51,270 bases of DNA. Source: Candidatus Tetragenococcus pullicola. GTDB taxonomy: Bacteria; Bacillota; Bacilli; Lactobacillales; Enterococcaceae. This document shows positions 25,689 to 34,500 of the stretch, one piece after another. The position numbers and the translations under genes were made by a program. Each line of letters starts with the position of its first letter. The first letter of the stretch is position 1. Below the pieces are notes generated by a model. It searched no databases. It saw only the letters and a list, made by a program, of their open reading frames with translations, and was not told the origin of the DNA. The DNA lies in assembly GCA_019115705.1 (NCBI GenBank), contig DXDB01000046.1:1-51270 (forward strand), given 5' to 3'.

Positions 25689-27401
25689 TTAAGTACCACT
25701 CGCATTTCCTCTAAAGAATCCTGTTTTACAATTAATGGTTACCAAATACATTGGTAGGGCCTTTTCTGAGATTCCTTTCATAAGTGAGGACTTGGTATTA
25801 GTTGCATACAAATTATAATATCCTTCGCCATTTTCTATCCGAACAGGTTCTAAAGTGAACCCACCACTAACAATGTAGCCACGTTTGATACATTCATTAA
25901 TCACTTGATCATATACACCCTCTGCAAAACTCCAAGCAGGGTTATTTGTATCATTAATATCACTTTGACGAGAAGAAATAATTGGCTGATTGTTTCGATT
26001 TGTTGGTGTCGAGCGACTCAAAATTTCTTGGGCCGAATTCTCGGTTACCACAGGTTGAGCTTTAGAAGCTACGGCAGCGGCTTGTTGCTCTTGGGCTTTT
26101 TTCTCTTCTTCAGCCTTTTGTTGGGCAACTTGTTTGGCTTTTTTCTCCTCTGCTTCTCTTTTTGATAAAGCTGTTTTGAGTGGTTTGATTGATTCAGTCA
26201 AACTTTCTTTTTGGTCTTCATTAGAAAGCAGGGCAATTTGTTTTTCTGTTGATTCGATATCAGAGCGAGAAACAGAATCTGCTAATTTTCCTTTTTTATA
26301 ATTTGCTAAAAGGGAGTCTACCGATTGTTTTGTTTTTTGTAGTGTTTGATATTCATCTTTTCCTGTTTGTATCGCTTGATTTGCTAGTGTAGAAAAGTCG
26401 TCTTCACTATCTAAAAGAGCCATGTCCATTGTACTGTCTTCTTTTAAATGAGCCTTTTCATCTAGCGAATCTTCAATTAAAATTGGTTGAGTAAACTGAG
26501 AATTAATTTCATCAATGACTGCTAAACGCAATTGAACCTTCTGTGCTTCAGCAGCAATGTCTTCATACTCTGGTTCATTTTTGTACTGCTCTAGTTGGGA
26601 AACAAGATCAGATAGTTCTGAAGCAGTTTTATCCGCTTTGATAAATTGTTGATTACCATCCACATAAAAACCATTTACTTCATTATCAATTGTTTGAAGT
26701 GCTTTGTCGATACGCAATTCTTCTTGACGAGCTGCTTCAATCTTTTTTTGATGATCCATATAGCCCCATGTTCCTGCTCCAACTAATAAAATTGCTGCTG
26801 CAGTAATGACATATCGTCTAGCCTTATGCTTAGGCGATTTTTCATGTTCTGCAAAAGAGTCCTCTTGTCTAGTAGAAGACGCCTTTTGATCCGTTTTTTC
26901 TTCAGAGGAAGAAACAACCGCTTCTGAGTTTATTACTTCTTCTGAGTGATCTTCTTTTTTGTCCTCTTTTTCAATAGTTTGGTTAATAGCAGGATCTTGT
27001 TGAGGATCTTTTTCTTCAAAGTCGTCGTTTTCCTTATGATCTTTAATATAGCTTTCTAAAATAGAAGACTCTGTTTTAAGGGAGTCTTGTGTAGTTGACT
27101 CTTGTTCTTCTTTGGTAACTTTTGTTTCTTCAGAAACGTATTCTTCTGTCTTTTCTTCATCTTGTTCCTCTGTTTTTTCATCTTGGAGTGATTCTAATTC
27201 TTCAATGACAGAACCGATAGGAACATCCGAATAGTCTGACCATGTGATGTCATCGTTTTCTTCTTCTGTAAAGGAAGAAGACGCATTTTTTGTTGTTTCT
27301 TTATCTAGCTCTGATTTATCTTGTTTTAATTCAGCTTTACAATTGGGACATTTTTTCAAATCATCTTCAATTTCAAAGCCACATTTTGGACATTTTTTCA
27401 T
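25689..27401 (-). CDS. mapZ: MapZ-like division site protein
   Basis: A 570-residue bitopic protein. It opens with a zinc ribbon (CPKCGFEIEDDLKKCPNC), then a long acidic cytosolic region, one membrane helix (about 195-215) and a helical external part. The end, GYYNLYATNTKSS and LPMYLVTINCKTGFFRGN, matches what I recall of the second extracellular domain of MapZ, the protein that marks the division site in streptococci and enterococci. The zinc ribbon is an addition I do not recall for pneumococcal MapZ. The external region is rich in KAEEEKK-type coiled coil and Gln. Confidence 0.7.
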   Translation of the reverse strand: MKKCPKCGFEIEDDLKKCPNCKAELKQDKSELDKETTKNASSSFTEEENDDITWSDYSDVPIGSVIEELESLQDEKTEEQDEEKTEEYVSEETKVTKEEQESTTQDSLKTESSILESYIKDHKENDDFEEKDPQQDPAINQTIEKEDKKEDHSEEVINSEAVVSSSEEKTDQKASSTRQEDSFAEHEKSPKHKARRYVITAAAILLVGAGTWGYMDHQKKIEAARQEELRIDKALQTIDNEVNGFYVDGNQQFIKADKTASELSDLVSQLEQYKNEPEYEDIAAEAQKVQLRLAVIDEINSQFTQPILIEDSLDEKAHLKEDSTMDMALLDSEDDFSTLANQAIQTGKDEYQTLQKTKQSVDSLLANYKKGKLADSVSRSDIESTEKQIALLSNEDQKESLTESIKPLKTALSKREAEEKKAKQVAQQKAEEEKKAQEQQAAAVASKAQPVVTENSAQEILSRSTPTNRNNQPIISSRQSDINDTNNPAWSFAEGVYDQVINECIKRGYIVSGGFTLEPVRIENGEGYYNLYATNTKSSLMKGISEKALPMYLVTINCKTGFFRGNASGT

Positions 27402-27570
27402 CAGCGTAACTATGCTCCTTTTTCGTTATCATTACTAATCTATCATAGATTCTAAGTTGCGCCAATATAAAAAAGATTACTTTTTTGTTAAATTATTGTT
27501 CATTTTTTATCAAAAGTTGTCATATAAAATTTTTCAATCATCTTTGCATAACAGGCAGCTTTTTGATTTT

Positions 27571-27616
27571 AAAAAAAAGACTTTTAAAAGTCTAAAGAAA
27601 CTTTTAAAAGTCTTTT
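27571..27616 (-). terminator. Terminator of the dnaG-rpoD operon
   Basis: AAGACTTTTAAAAGT-TTCTTTAG-ACTTTTAAAAGTCTT followed by eight T residues on the minus strand, just past the rpoD stop. Confidence 0.92.
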
Positions 27617-27620
27617 GGTT

Positions 27621-28733
27621 TTATTCTAAGAAATCTTTTAATTGTTTAGAACGAGAGGGATGACGCAATTTCCGCAAAGCCTTAGCTTCAATTTGACGAA
27701 TTCTTTCCCGCGTAACTCCAAAAACTTTTCCTACTTCTTCTAAAGTACGTGTTCGTCCATCATCAAGGCCAAAACGCAAGCGTAAGACATTTTCTTCGCG
27801 GTCTGTCAAGGTATCCAAGACATCTTCCAATTGTTCTTTCAATAATTCGTACGCTGCATGATCAGCTGGACTTGTTGCTTCCTGATCTTCAATAAAGTCG
27901 CCCAAATGAGAGTCATCCTCTTCTCCGATTGGGGTTTCTAATGAAACTGGTTCTTGGGCAATTTTTAGGATTTCACGCACTTTTTCGGTTGGAAGATCCA
28001 TTTCAGCCCCAATTTCTTCAGGAGAAGGGTCGCGTCCTAAATCTTGTAATAATTGTCGTTGAATACGAATCAATTTATTGATTGTTTCTACCATATGCAC
28101 TGGAATACGAATCGTTCTCGCTTGATCCGCAATGGCACGAGTGATTGCTTGACGGATCCACCAAGTCGCATAGGTCGAAAACTTGAACCCTTTTCGATAG
28201 TCAAATTTTTCAACAGCTTTCATCAAGCCCATGTTTCCTTCTTGAATCAAGTCTAGAAATTGCATGCCACGCCCTACATAGCGTTTTGCGATACTAACGA
28301 CTAAACGAAGATTGGCTTCAGCCAAGCGTTGTTTTGCTTCTTCATCGCCTTCTTCGATTTTTAAAGCTAATTCAACTTCCTCTTCTGCAGTAAGTAGATT
28401 AACACGACCTATTTCTTTTAAGTACATCCGAACTGGATCATTGATCTTTACCCCAGTTGGTGCTGACAAATCGCCTTTTTTGGGTTTGTTTTTCTTTTCC
28501 CTTTTTTCAGTGCTTTTCAAACTATGAATGGATGGTTCTCCATTTTCATCGACCACACTAATCCCAGAATCTTCTACTTTTTGGATTAATTTATCCATTG
28601 CTTCAGCATCTAATGAATAGGGAGTTGCTAATTTGTTGGTAAGCTCGTCATAAACCACTTGTCCTTTTGTTTTATTTTCTTTAATGAAAGCCTGTAAAGC
28701 TTTGTCATATGATACTTTTGTTTTCTCTGCCAT
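27621..28733 (-). CDS. rpoD: Primary sigma factor RpoD (SigA)
   Basis: The housekeeping sigma-70 factor, 370 residues. Regions are clear: 1.2 ([17 protein letters not shown]), 2 ([19 protein letters not shown]), 3, and the region 4 helix-turn-helix ([19 protein letters not shown]). The short N-terminal region 1.1 is usual for Firmicutes. It follows dnaG by 25 bases in the conserved dnaG-rpoD macromolecular-synthesis operon. Confidence 0.98.
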   Translation of the reverse strand: MAEKTKVSYDKALQAFIKENKTKGQVVYDELTNKLATPYSLDAEAMDKLIQKVEDSGISVVDENGEPSIHSLKSTEKREKKNKPKKGDLSAPTGVKINDPVRMYLKEIGRVNLLTAEEEVELALKIEEGDEEAKQRLAEANLRLVVSIAKRYVGRGMQFLDLIQEGNMGLMKAVEKFDYRKGFKFSTYATWWIRQAITRAIADQARTIRIPVHMVETINKLIRIQRQLLQDLGRDPSPEEIGAEMDLPTEKVREILKIAQEPVSLETPIGEEDDSHLGDFIEDQEATSPADHAAYELLKEQLEDVLDTLTDREENVLRLRFGLDDGRTRTLEEVGKVFGVTRERIRQIEAKALRKLRHPSRSKQLKDFLE

Positions 28734-28758
28734 TGAAGAAGATCCCCTTTCATTGCTG

Positions 28759-30606
28759 CTAATTTGCTTGTTTCAATTGTTTCGTTAAATTAACGATTTC
28801 CACTGCAAGTTCCAATTCTAATTGTTGATTTCCTTGTTGGCTAGCTTCTTGTTGCTGTATTTTTTTCATCTTTATGTTTTCAACGAGTTGCCAACTACGA
28901 AGGATTTTTGTTAAATCTTGAAGCTCGTGTTCTGTACTTTCCTCGGGAACATTTAAACTTGCAATATCAATCACCAGATTTTTCAGTGATTGTTCGTGTA
29001 AAAAATCAAGGAACTTTGCTAATTCGAATTCACCTTCATTCTCTATATACGTATCAAACAAGACATATATTTCTTGATACTTGTCATGCACAAAACTAAT
29101 TTCCATCGTTTTGAAGCGACGATTCAGTGAAGCTTCATTAAATAATCGATTTAACAATAGTTCTTCTGCTTTTTCTATCTGTGTTTTTTTCTCTTGACTT
29201 ACAGGTTGAGTATACACATGTTCAATTGATTGCTTACGTTGTCTGTTTTGCTGTGGCTTTTTTTGAGCTTGTCGTTGTTTTTGTTTTAATTCTTTTAATT
29301 GTTGTTGTAACGTTTCACGGCTTATTTGAAACTCTGTAGATAATTGTGTCAAATAGCGGTCTTGTTCTAATAATGAATCAACTTGTAATAAATCTTGAAG
29401 AAGGTCATTTAAATAATCCACCTGTTCTTTTTCATTGGCTAAGTTACGATCTTTTCGCCGATACTTCATTTTAAAAGAAAAAGGAGTCACGCGACCGTGA
29501 TAGGCAAGTTCATGAAAAGCGTCAGTTCCATATTTTCGAACGTATTCATCAGGATCCAACTTTTCGGGCATACTAATAATCGTCGTTTTTAGTTGACTAT
29601 TTTCTTGTAACAATGTAATGGCTCGATTCGTAGCTTCGACTCCAGCAGTATCCCCATCGTAACAGACCACAACTTCAGATGCGGTTCGCTCAAGAAGAGT
29701 AATTTGTTGGTTTGTCAAGCTTGTTCCCATTGAAGCAATCCCATTTTTCACCTCAGCCTGCCAAGCTGCTAATACATCCATAAAGCCTTCAAATAAAAAT
29801 ACTGTTCCCTCTTTTCTTATCGAAGGGCGAGCCTTATCAAAGTTAAAGAGGACTTCTCTTTTATTAAAGAGGTCTGTTTCTGGACTATTCAAGTATTTGG
29901 GTTGATTTTCTCCCGGAAACTCTTTTGTCTTTAATAAACGACCTGAAAAGCCAATGACATTGCCCTGAGCATTTGTAATAGGAAACATAATTCGTTGATA
30001 AAAACGATCCGAAAGCGAACCGTCTTCACGTTCTACAAAAAGACCAGAACGAACAAATTCCTTTTCATTTAAGGACTCATTTTTAAAAATACGTTCTAAA
30101 AAAGCACGTTGATTTGGGGCAAAGCCAATTTGAAAAGTCTCAATCAGCTCTTTGGTTAAGCCACGCTTCAAAAGATAATCATAGGCTTCTTGGCCAATTT
30201 CTGTATGTATCAGCATATGATGATATACTTCACTGGCTTTTTGATGAAGCTCAAGTAAATCATTTTGTTTAGTATACTGCTCATTAGCTACATTTTGCTG
30301 ACGATATTTGGGATCGATGGCAAGATTTTGTAAATCAGCAACCTTCATTACCGCTTCTGGAAAGGATAAGCCATCAATCTCTTGGATGAAAGAAAAAACA
30401 TTTCCGCCTTTTCCGCAACCAAAACAATGATAAAATTGTTTGTCTTCAACGACTGAAAATGACGGGGATTTTTCATTATGAAAAGGACACAAGCCTGTAT
30501 AATTTTTATTACCAGATTTTTTCAATTGCACGTATTGACCAATTACATCAACAATATTAGTACGATCTCTGATATCGTCAATTACTTGTTGAGGAATCCT
30601 TGCCAC
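28759..30606 (-). CDS. dnaG: DNA primase
   Basis: Makes RNA primers at the replication fork. The 615-residue protein has the zinc ribbon ([20 protein letters not shown]), the RNA polymerase core with a TOPRIM fold ([22 protein letters not shown]), and a C-terminal helicase-binding region after a Gln/Lys-rich linker. GTG start: AGGAG is nine bases before V-ARIPQQ, the universal N-terminus; the track ATG three codons earlier sits too close to it. Confidence 0.97.
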   Translation of the reverse strand: MARIPQQVIDDIRDRTNIVDVIGQYVQLKKSGNKNYTGLCPFHNEKSPSFSVVEDKQFYHCFGCGKGGNVFSFIQEIDGLSFPEAVMKVADLQNLAIDPKYRQQNVANEQYTKQNDLLELHQKASEVYHHMLIHTEIGQEAYDYLLKRGLTKELIETFQIGFAPNQRAFLERIFKNESLNEKEFVRSGLFVEREDGSLSDRFYQRIMFPITNAQGNVIGFSGRLLKTKEFPGENQPKYLNSPETDLFNKREVLFNFDKARPSIRKEGTVFLFEGFMDVLAAWQAEVKNGIASMGTSLTNQQITLLERTASEVVVCYDGDTAGVEATNRAITLLQENSQLKTTIISMPEKLDPDEYVRKYGTDAFHELAYHGRVTPFSFKMKYRRKDRNLANEKEQVDYLNDLLQDLLQVDSLLEQDRYLTQLSTEFQISRETLQQQLKELKQKQRQAQKKPQQNRQRKQSIEHVYTQPVSQEKKTQIEKAEELLLNRLFNEASLNRRFKTMEISFVHDKYQEIYVLFDTYIENEGEFELAKFLDFLHEQSLKNLVIDIASLNVPEESTEHELQDLTKILRSWQLVENIKMKKIQQQEASQQGNQQLELELAVEIVNLTKQLKQAN

Positions 30607-30654
30607 AAACATCATCTCCTAGGGCTTACAAGCATCACTCATTTGGCTCTAATT

Positions 30655-30691
30655 CGGTAAAAAATCGCACTAATCGAAATCAGTGCGATTT
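30655..30691 (-). terminator. Terminator after the DUF368 gene
   Basis: AATCGCACT-GATTTCGATT-AGTGCGATT followed by TTTTACC on the minus strand, between popT and dnaG. Confidence 0.8.
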
Positions 30692-30798
30692 AAAAATAAA
30701 CATACTTCTACATGTTCTATTTTAACATGTTTTCAAAATTTTTCAAGGATTTTGCTCCTTGTTCAAACAAAGAAAAATAGTTTGGTTTTTGTGTTGGG

Positions 30799-31644
30799 TT
30801 ATTTGTATTGTTCTTCTAAGCGACTCATCCATGCTCCCAAAGCGATACCCGCTAAACAAAGAGCAAAACAAGCCAAGTAATTTCCCATCGTAAATCCGGT
30901 GTAATTTGTAGGAATAATCATAATTGTAGAGGCAAATACAACACCCATTATAAAGTGAAACAACTGAGAATAAGCTTTACTAAAAATATAATCCATCACC
31001 TTCGATAAACTTAACACTGTGATGACTGCACCAATACCAATAGGTAGAATGACACCAAAATCAAGTGTCTTGATACCATCTGACATTGCTTTATACATCC
31101 CCATATAAACTAAAAAATTAGAAGGACTTAGGCCGGGAACGATAATACCTAAAGCAATCAAAACACCTGCAATTAACCAAGTGCCAAAATTTTGAGGAAC
31201 TTCGGAAAAAAGACCGGCTCCTTTCCATAAAAATATAGTTCCTAAAACAAAACTCAAGACTAATATTACAAGATCTTTATTGTCGCGTCCTTTTTTCCCT
31301 GCTTCTTTCCATAGCTGAGGAACGGTTCCGATAATACAACCCACAAAAAACCACAAAATAATTGTCTCATAGGTTCCTAGTAAAAAACTAACCGCAAAAG
31401 AAAGCAAGAAAACACCCGTGATTCCTCCCAAGCCGACGGGAATAAAAAAGAGTACATTTTCTTTAAAATTTTTGGTAATATGAGCTAAAAAATTAATAAT
31501 TCGTTCATAAATACCAAAGATGGCTGCCAGTGCTCCGCCACTGACCCCAGGTAAAATAAATCCTGAACCGATAAACATGCCTTTGACAAAACGTAAAAAC
31601 CAATCTTTCCAATTCGTTACAGCTTTTTCGCCACTATTTTCCAT
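30799..31644 (-). CDS. popT: DUF368 polyprenyl-phosphate transporter
   Basis: A 281-residue membrane protein with eight or more helices. The paired patterns GFILPGVSGGALAAIFG and LGIIVPGLSPSNFLVYMG are the internal repeats of DUF368. Members of this family (PopT) have been reported to return undecaprenyl phosphate across the membrane for reuse in wall synthesis. It is probably co-transcribed with the lysozyme-like gene 30 bases upstream. The symbol is by family only. Confidence 0.88.
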   Translation of the reverse strand: MENSGEKAVTNWKDWFLRFVKGMFIGSGFILPGVSGGALAAIFGIYERIINFLAHITKNFKENVLFFIPVGLGGITGVFLLSFAVSFLLGTYETIILWFFVGCIIGTVPQLWKEAGKKGRDNKDLVILVLSFVLGTIFLWKGAGLFSEVPQNFGTWLIAGVLIALGIIVPGLSPSNFLVYMGMYKAMSDGIKTLDFGVILPIGIGAVITVLSLSKVMDYIFSKAYSQLFHFIMGVVFASTIMIIPTNYTGFTMGNYLACFALCLAGIALGAWMSRLEEQYK

Positions 31645-31673
31645 AAAAAACTACACTCCTATTTTTCAACTTT

Positions 31674-32300
31674 TTAAAACAGAAAACTTGTTGCTTCTAT
31701 TTTTTTTAGGTTCTTTTTCACTAGATTAGCATAAAAGAAGTTTCCTCCATTATGATATAAATAACCACCATTGTAAATAAGAGAATCTACTTGTAAATAA
31801 CGATATTGTTTTTTGTCAGTATTTCCAAGTAGTGGCGCTAACGTATCCCTGGAATATTGTTCAGCTAGTTCCATAGTATTTACACCACCGTTTTGAGCAA
31901 TAAAATCGATATAGTCAAGGCCAAAATTATAGGCTTGGATACCTGTCCAAATATCACAATTTTTATTTTGGCTGTCTTTTATTGCTTGTTTCAAAAAATC
32001 GACGCCTTGTTCGATACTTTCTTTTTTTTCAGTGATTTGGTTGGCTTTTCCATAACTGCTTTCAGAACTTTGCATAGGATCTTCGCCTGAACCTTTTGTT
32101 TCCGTAAAAATAATTGCTAACACAATTTCTTTATACTGCAACATATCTTTTTGTTCCAAAACTGCTTCTACCTGTTCTTCATGTTGATAGACCTGTTTTA
32201 AAATTCGATAATTATGGAACAAATAATACACACTTACTACTACCATAGTAATTAAAATAAACCAGAAGCACGCTCTAAAAATCTTTTTCAATCTTCTCAT
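31674..32300 (-). CDS. Lysozyme-like (CwlT-type) muramidase
   Basis: A 208-residue protein with an N-terminal signal anchor (about residues 8-28) and a lysozyme-like domain. The catalytic Glu should be in LAIIFTETKGSGEDPMQSS, and the pattern GIQAYNFGLDYIDFI then follows, as in the lysozyme domain of conjugative-element CwlT and related cell-wall hydrolases. No NlpC/P60 domain is attached. It is probably a membrane-bound muramidase; substrates are inferred from family only. Confidence 0.8.
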   Translation of the reverse strand: MRRLKKIFRACFWFILITMVVVSVYYLFHNYRILKQVYQHEEQVEAVLEQKDMLQYKEIVLAIIFTETKGSGEDPMQSSESSYGKANQITEKKESIEQGVDFLKQAIKDSQNKNCDIWTGIQAYNFGLDYIDFIAQNGGVNTMELAEQYSRDTLAPLLGNTDKKQYRYLQVDSLIYNGGYLYHNGGNFFYANLVKKNLKKIEATSFLF

Positions 32301-32433
32301 TCAAAAACCAACCTTTTTTATATCAGCGTCAAGCGAACTATTTCTACAAAAAAAAGTCTATTTTTACAGAAAAAAATTTGTAAATTTATAAAAAAGTAAA
32401 AAAACTTTCTCACTTTTAAAAGGGCTTCTTATT

Positions 32434-32470
32434 CCAAAAAAAGAAGACCTCTAAAAAACAGATCTTCTCT
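32434..32470 (-). terminator. Terminator of the phosphoglycerate mutase gene
   Basis: AGAAGATC...GGTCTTCT stem followed by TTTTTTTGG on the minus strand, about 60 bases past the stop. Confidence 0.75.
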
Positions 32471-32527
32471 TTTAATTATAAAGACACTCATTAAAAAACA
32501 ACAATTATCTTTAAATTTTCTCCTGAA

Positions 32528-33250
32528 TTAGTTACTCCGATGACATTCACTAGCTACTTCTTCAATATAATCGCGTCCAAAGTCATTGACATATTTATGA
32601 ACCAAGTGCATGTCACTGTCAAAATCATAAATAAATAAATTAGCCGTCGTAATCACTAGCTGATCGATATCTGAATCCGAAATACCTTCCAAATATTTGA
32701 CCAATGCTCGTAACGTATTCCCGTGTGAAACCACCAACACATTTTTCTGATGTTTTAAATCAGTCACGATTTTATCTTCATATAAAGGCAGAATCCGCTC
32801 CAACGTATCTTTTAGACTTTCTGTTCGGGGTAGCATTTGAGGATCTAGATTTTTATACCTGCGCTCAAGTGTTTGTTGATCTGCAACTGGCGGTTGTACA
32901 TCATAACTTCGACGCCACAAGCCTACTTGTTCACTACCAAATTCAATCGCTGTTTCGACCTTGTTCAATCCTTGTAAAGCTCCATAATGACGTTCATTTA
33001 AGCGCCAATTTTTTTCAATGGGGACAAAAAGTTGTTGACTCTCTTCTAACAAAATATTAGCTGTCTTAATGGCCCGAATTTGTAAAGAAGTATAAACTTG
33101 GTCGATAGCAATATCCATTTCTGCCAAATGTCGACCAGCTTCATGAGCTTCTGAAATTCCTTTTTTTGTTAAATTAGGATCTAGCCAACCAGTGAAGATA
33201 TTGTTTTTATTGGCTTCACTTTCTCCATGTCGTAGCAAAATAAGTTTCAT
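32528..33250 (-). CDS. gpmA: 2,3-bisphosphoglycerate-dependent phosphoglycerate mutase
   Basis: Interconverts 3- and 2-phosphoglycerate. The 240-residue protein shows the phosphohistidine motif LRHGESEANKNNIFTGW, LNERHYGALQG, and VSHGNTLRALVKYLEG. All catalytic residues are present. It departs from typical GpmA in the middle (RYKNLDPQMLPRTESL), so it may be a second copy in this genome. Single-gene unit with its own terminator. Confidence 0.9.
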   Translation of the reverse strand: MKLILLRHGESEANKNNIFTGWLDPNLTKKGISEAHEAGRHLAEMDIAIDQVYTSLQIRAIKTANILLEESQQLFVPIEKNWRLNERHYGALQGLNKVETAIEFGSEQVGLWRRSYDVQPPVADQQTLERRYKNLDPQMLPRTESLKDTLERILPLYEDKIVTDLKHQKNVLVVSHGNTLRALVKYLEGISDSDIDQLVITTANLFIYDFDSDMHLVHKYVNDFGRDYIEEVASECHRSN

Positions 33251-33444
33251 AAAAATGCATCCTCTCCCGTCCCAATTCTTTTTTTATTATACCGTTCATT
33301 TCATTTTGTGGAAAGTTTTTTAAAGTTAAGAAAATAAAAAGAATTTACATCAAAAACTGTTCCTTTAAAAAATTTATTTTTGTTTTCATTTCCTAATAAT
33401 TTGGTACACTAGTACATGAATCAAAAATACAAGGAGTGAATGTA

Positions 33445-34449
33445 GTGGATATTTATCTAAAAAATGCCTTTTTACATATTATTGATCGTGAAGGTGGCGA
33501 TCCTGTCTTTTCTCAGGTTGAACTCGATTTAAGTACTGCCTATATTCGAGACTATTTAACGAAGAAGATTCAGAAGATATCTAGCGCTCAAACGAAAACT
33601 GGAAAATTGATCGATCATTCGGTGATGGCCGGACTAATACAAAGTGCCCCTCAGGATTTCCCTAATTTTAGTCAACAGTTGGTCACACGGTGGTATGATA
33701 TTTATAAGCAAAGTGAAGATGCTCCAAGTGCTGACGTATTTATTGTTTTGTTTGAAGAAGATACCAAATTACAAGTGGCTTTTTTAAAAATCAACTTTAC
33801 AGAAGCTTATACCCACTTTGTTGACTCTCAAGAACTAGGAATTACCAACCAATTGATCATCAATCGCGCCATCTTAGGTGGGAAAAGTCAAAAACCTGAT
33901 GAAGGAATCACGATTGATATAGAAAATCTTACCTTTGAACTAATCGAAAAAAAATATAGTTTTTCTGGAGAAAAAAGAAGTTATCTTTCTTCGCAAGTTT
34001 TTGATTCCGAACCTGTTGCCTCCTTGGATGAAAATGTAAAAGTCATCAAAAAAGTAGCCGAAAAAATCGGAAAAAAATTTGAAACACCAACCTATGATGT
34101 CGTTGCCGAAGTTAAAGAAGCCGTCTTTGATACCATCAACAAAACTGGAACAATTACTAGCAAAGAAGTGGCTGAAAAAGTCTTTAAAGACAATGTCACT
34201 GCCAAATTAGCTTTTGAAGAAGAAGTGCAAGAAAAAGGTTATGTTGATCAAGCACCTTTACTAAAAGAAGTCAAAGAAATCACTGAAAAGAAATACAGTA
34301 AACAAAAACTTAAACTGTCCAATGGCATTGAGATGACCGTTCCTTTAGAAGTCTATCGAAATCCCGAGTTGATCGAATTTGTTAACAATCCCGATGGAAC
34401 CATTTCAGTTATGATTAAAAATGTGGAGGAAGTCATTAATCGACTTTAA
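33445..34449 (+). CDS. Nucleoid-associated protein (NdpA/YejK-type)
   Basis: A 334-residue protein of the 37-kDa nucleoid-associated family. The N-terminal region resembles NdpA (DIYLKNAFLHIIDREGG...). Its biological role in Gram-positives is unclear; the E. coli homolog binds nucleoids. GTG start: AAGGAG lies eight bases before GTG-GAT-ATT, and the track GTG three codons earlier overlaps that region. An extended -10 (TGGTACACT) is near 33,400. A terminator shared with mvaE follows. Confidence 0.8.
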   Translation: MDIYLKNAFLHIIDREGGDPVFSQVELDLSTAYIRDYLTKKIQKISSAQTKTGKLIDHSVMAGLIQSAPQDFPNFSQQLVTRWYDIYKQSEDAPSADVFIVLFEEDTKLQVAFLKINFTEAYTHFVDSQELGITNQLIINRAILGGKSQKPDEGITIDIENLTFELIEKKYSFSGEKRSYLSSQVFDSEPVASLDENVKVIKKVAEKIGKKFETPTYDVVAEVKEAVFDTINKTGTITSKEVAEKVFKDNVTAKLAFEEEVQEKGYVDQAPLLKEVKEITEKKYSKQKLKLSNGIEMTVPLEVYRNPELIEFVNNPDGTISVMIKNVEEVINRL

Positions 34450-34454
34450 TAAAA

Positions 34455-34500
34455 AACGTTAAGAAGTCTTTTTACAAACTTCTTAACGTTTTTTATTTTT
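34455..34500. terminator. Bidirectional terminator
   Basis: AACGTTAAGAAG...CTTCTTAACGTT followed by TTTTATTTTT, between the nucleoid-protein gene and the convergent mvaE. Confidence 0.9.

Noticed and set aside
32704-33060. 118-codon plus-strand ORF
   Set aside because: Antisense shadow of the phosphoglycerate mutase gene, without an SD.
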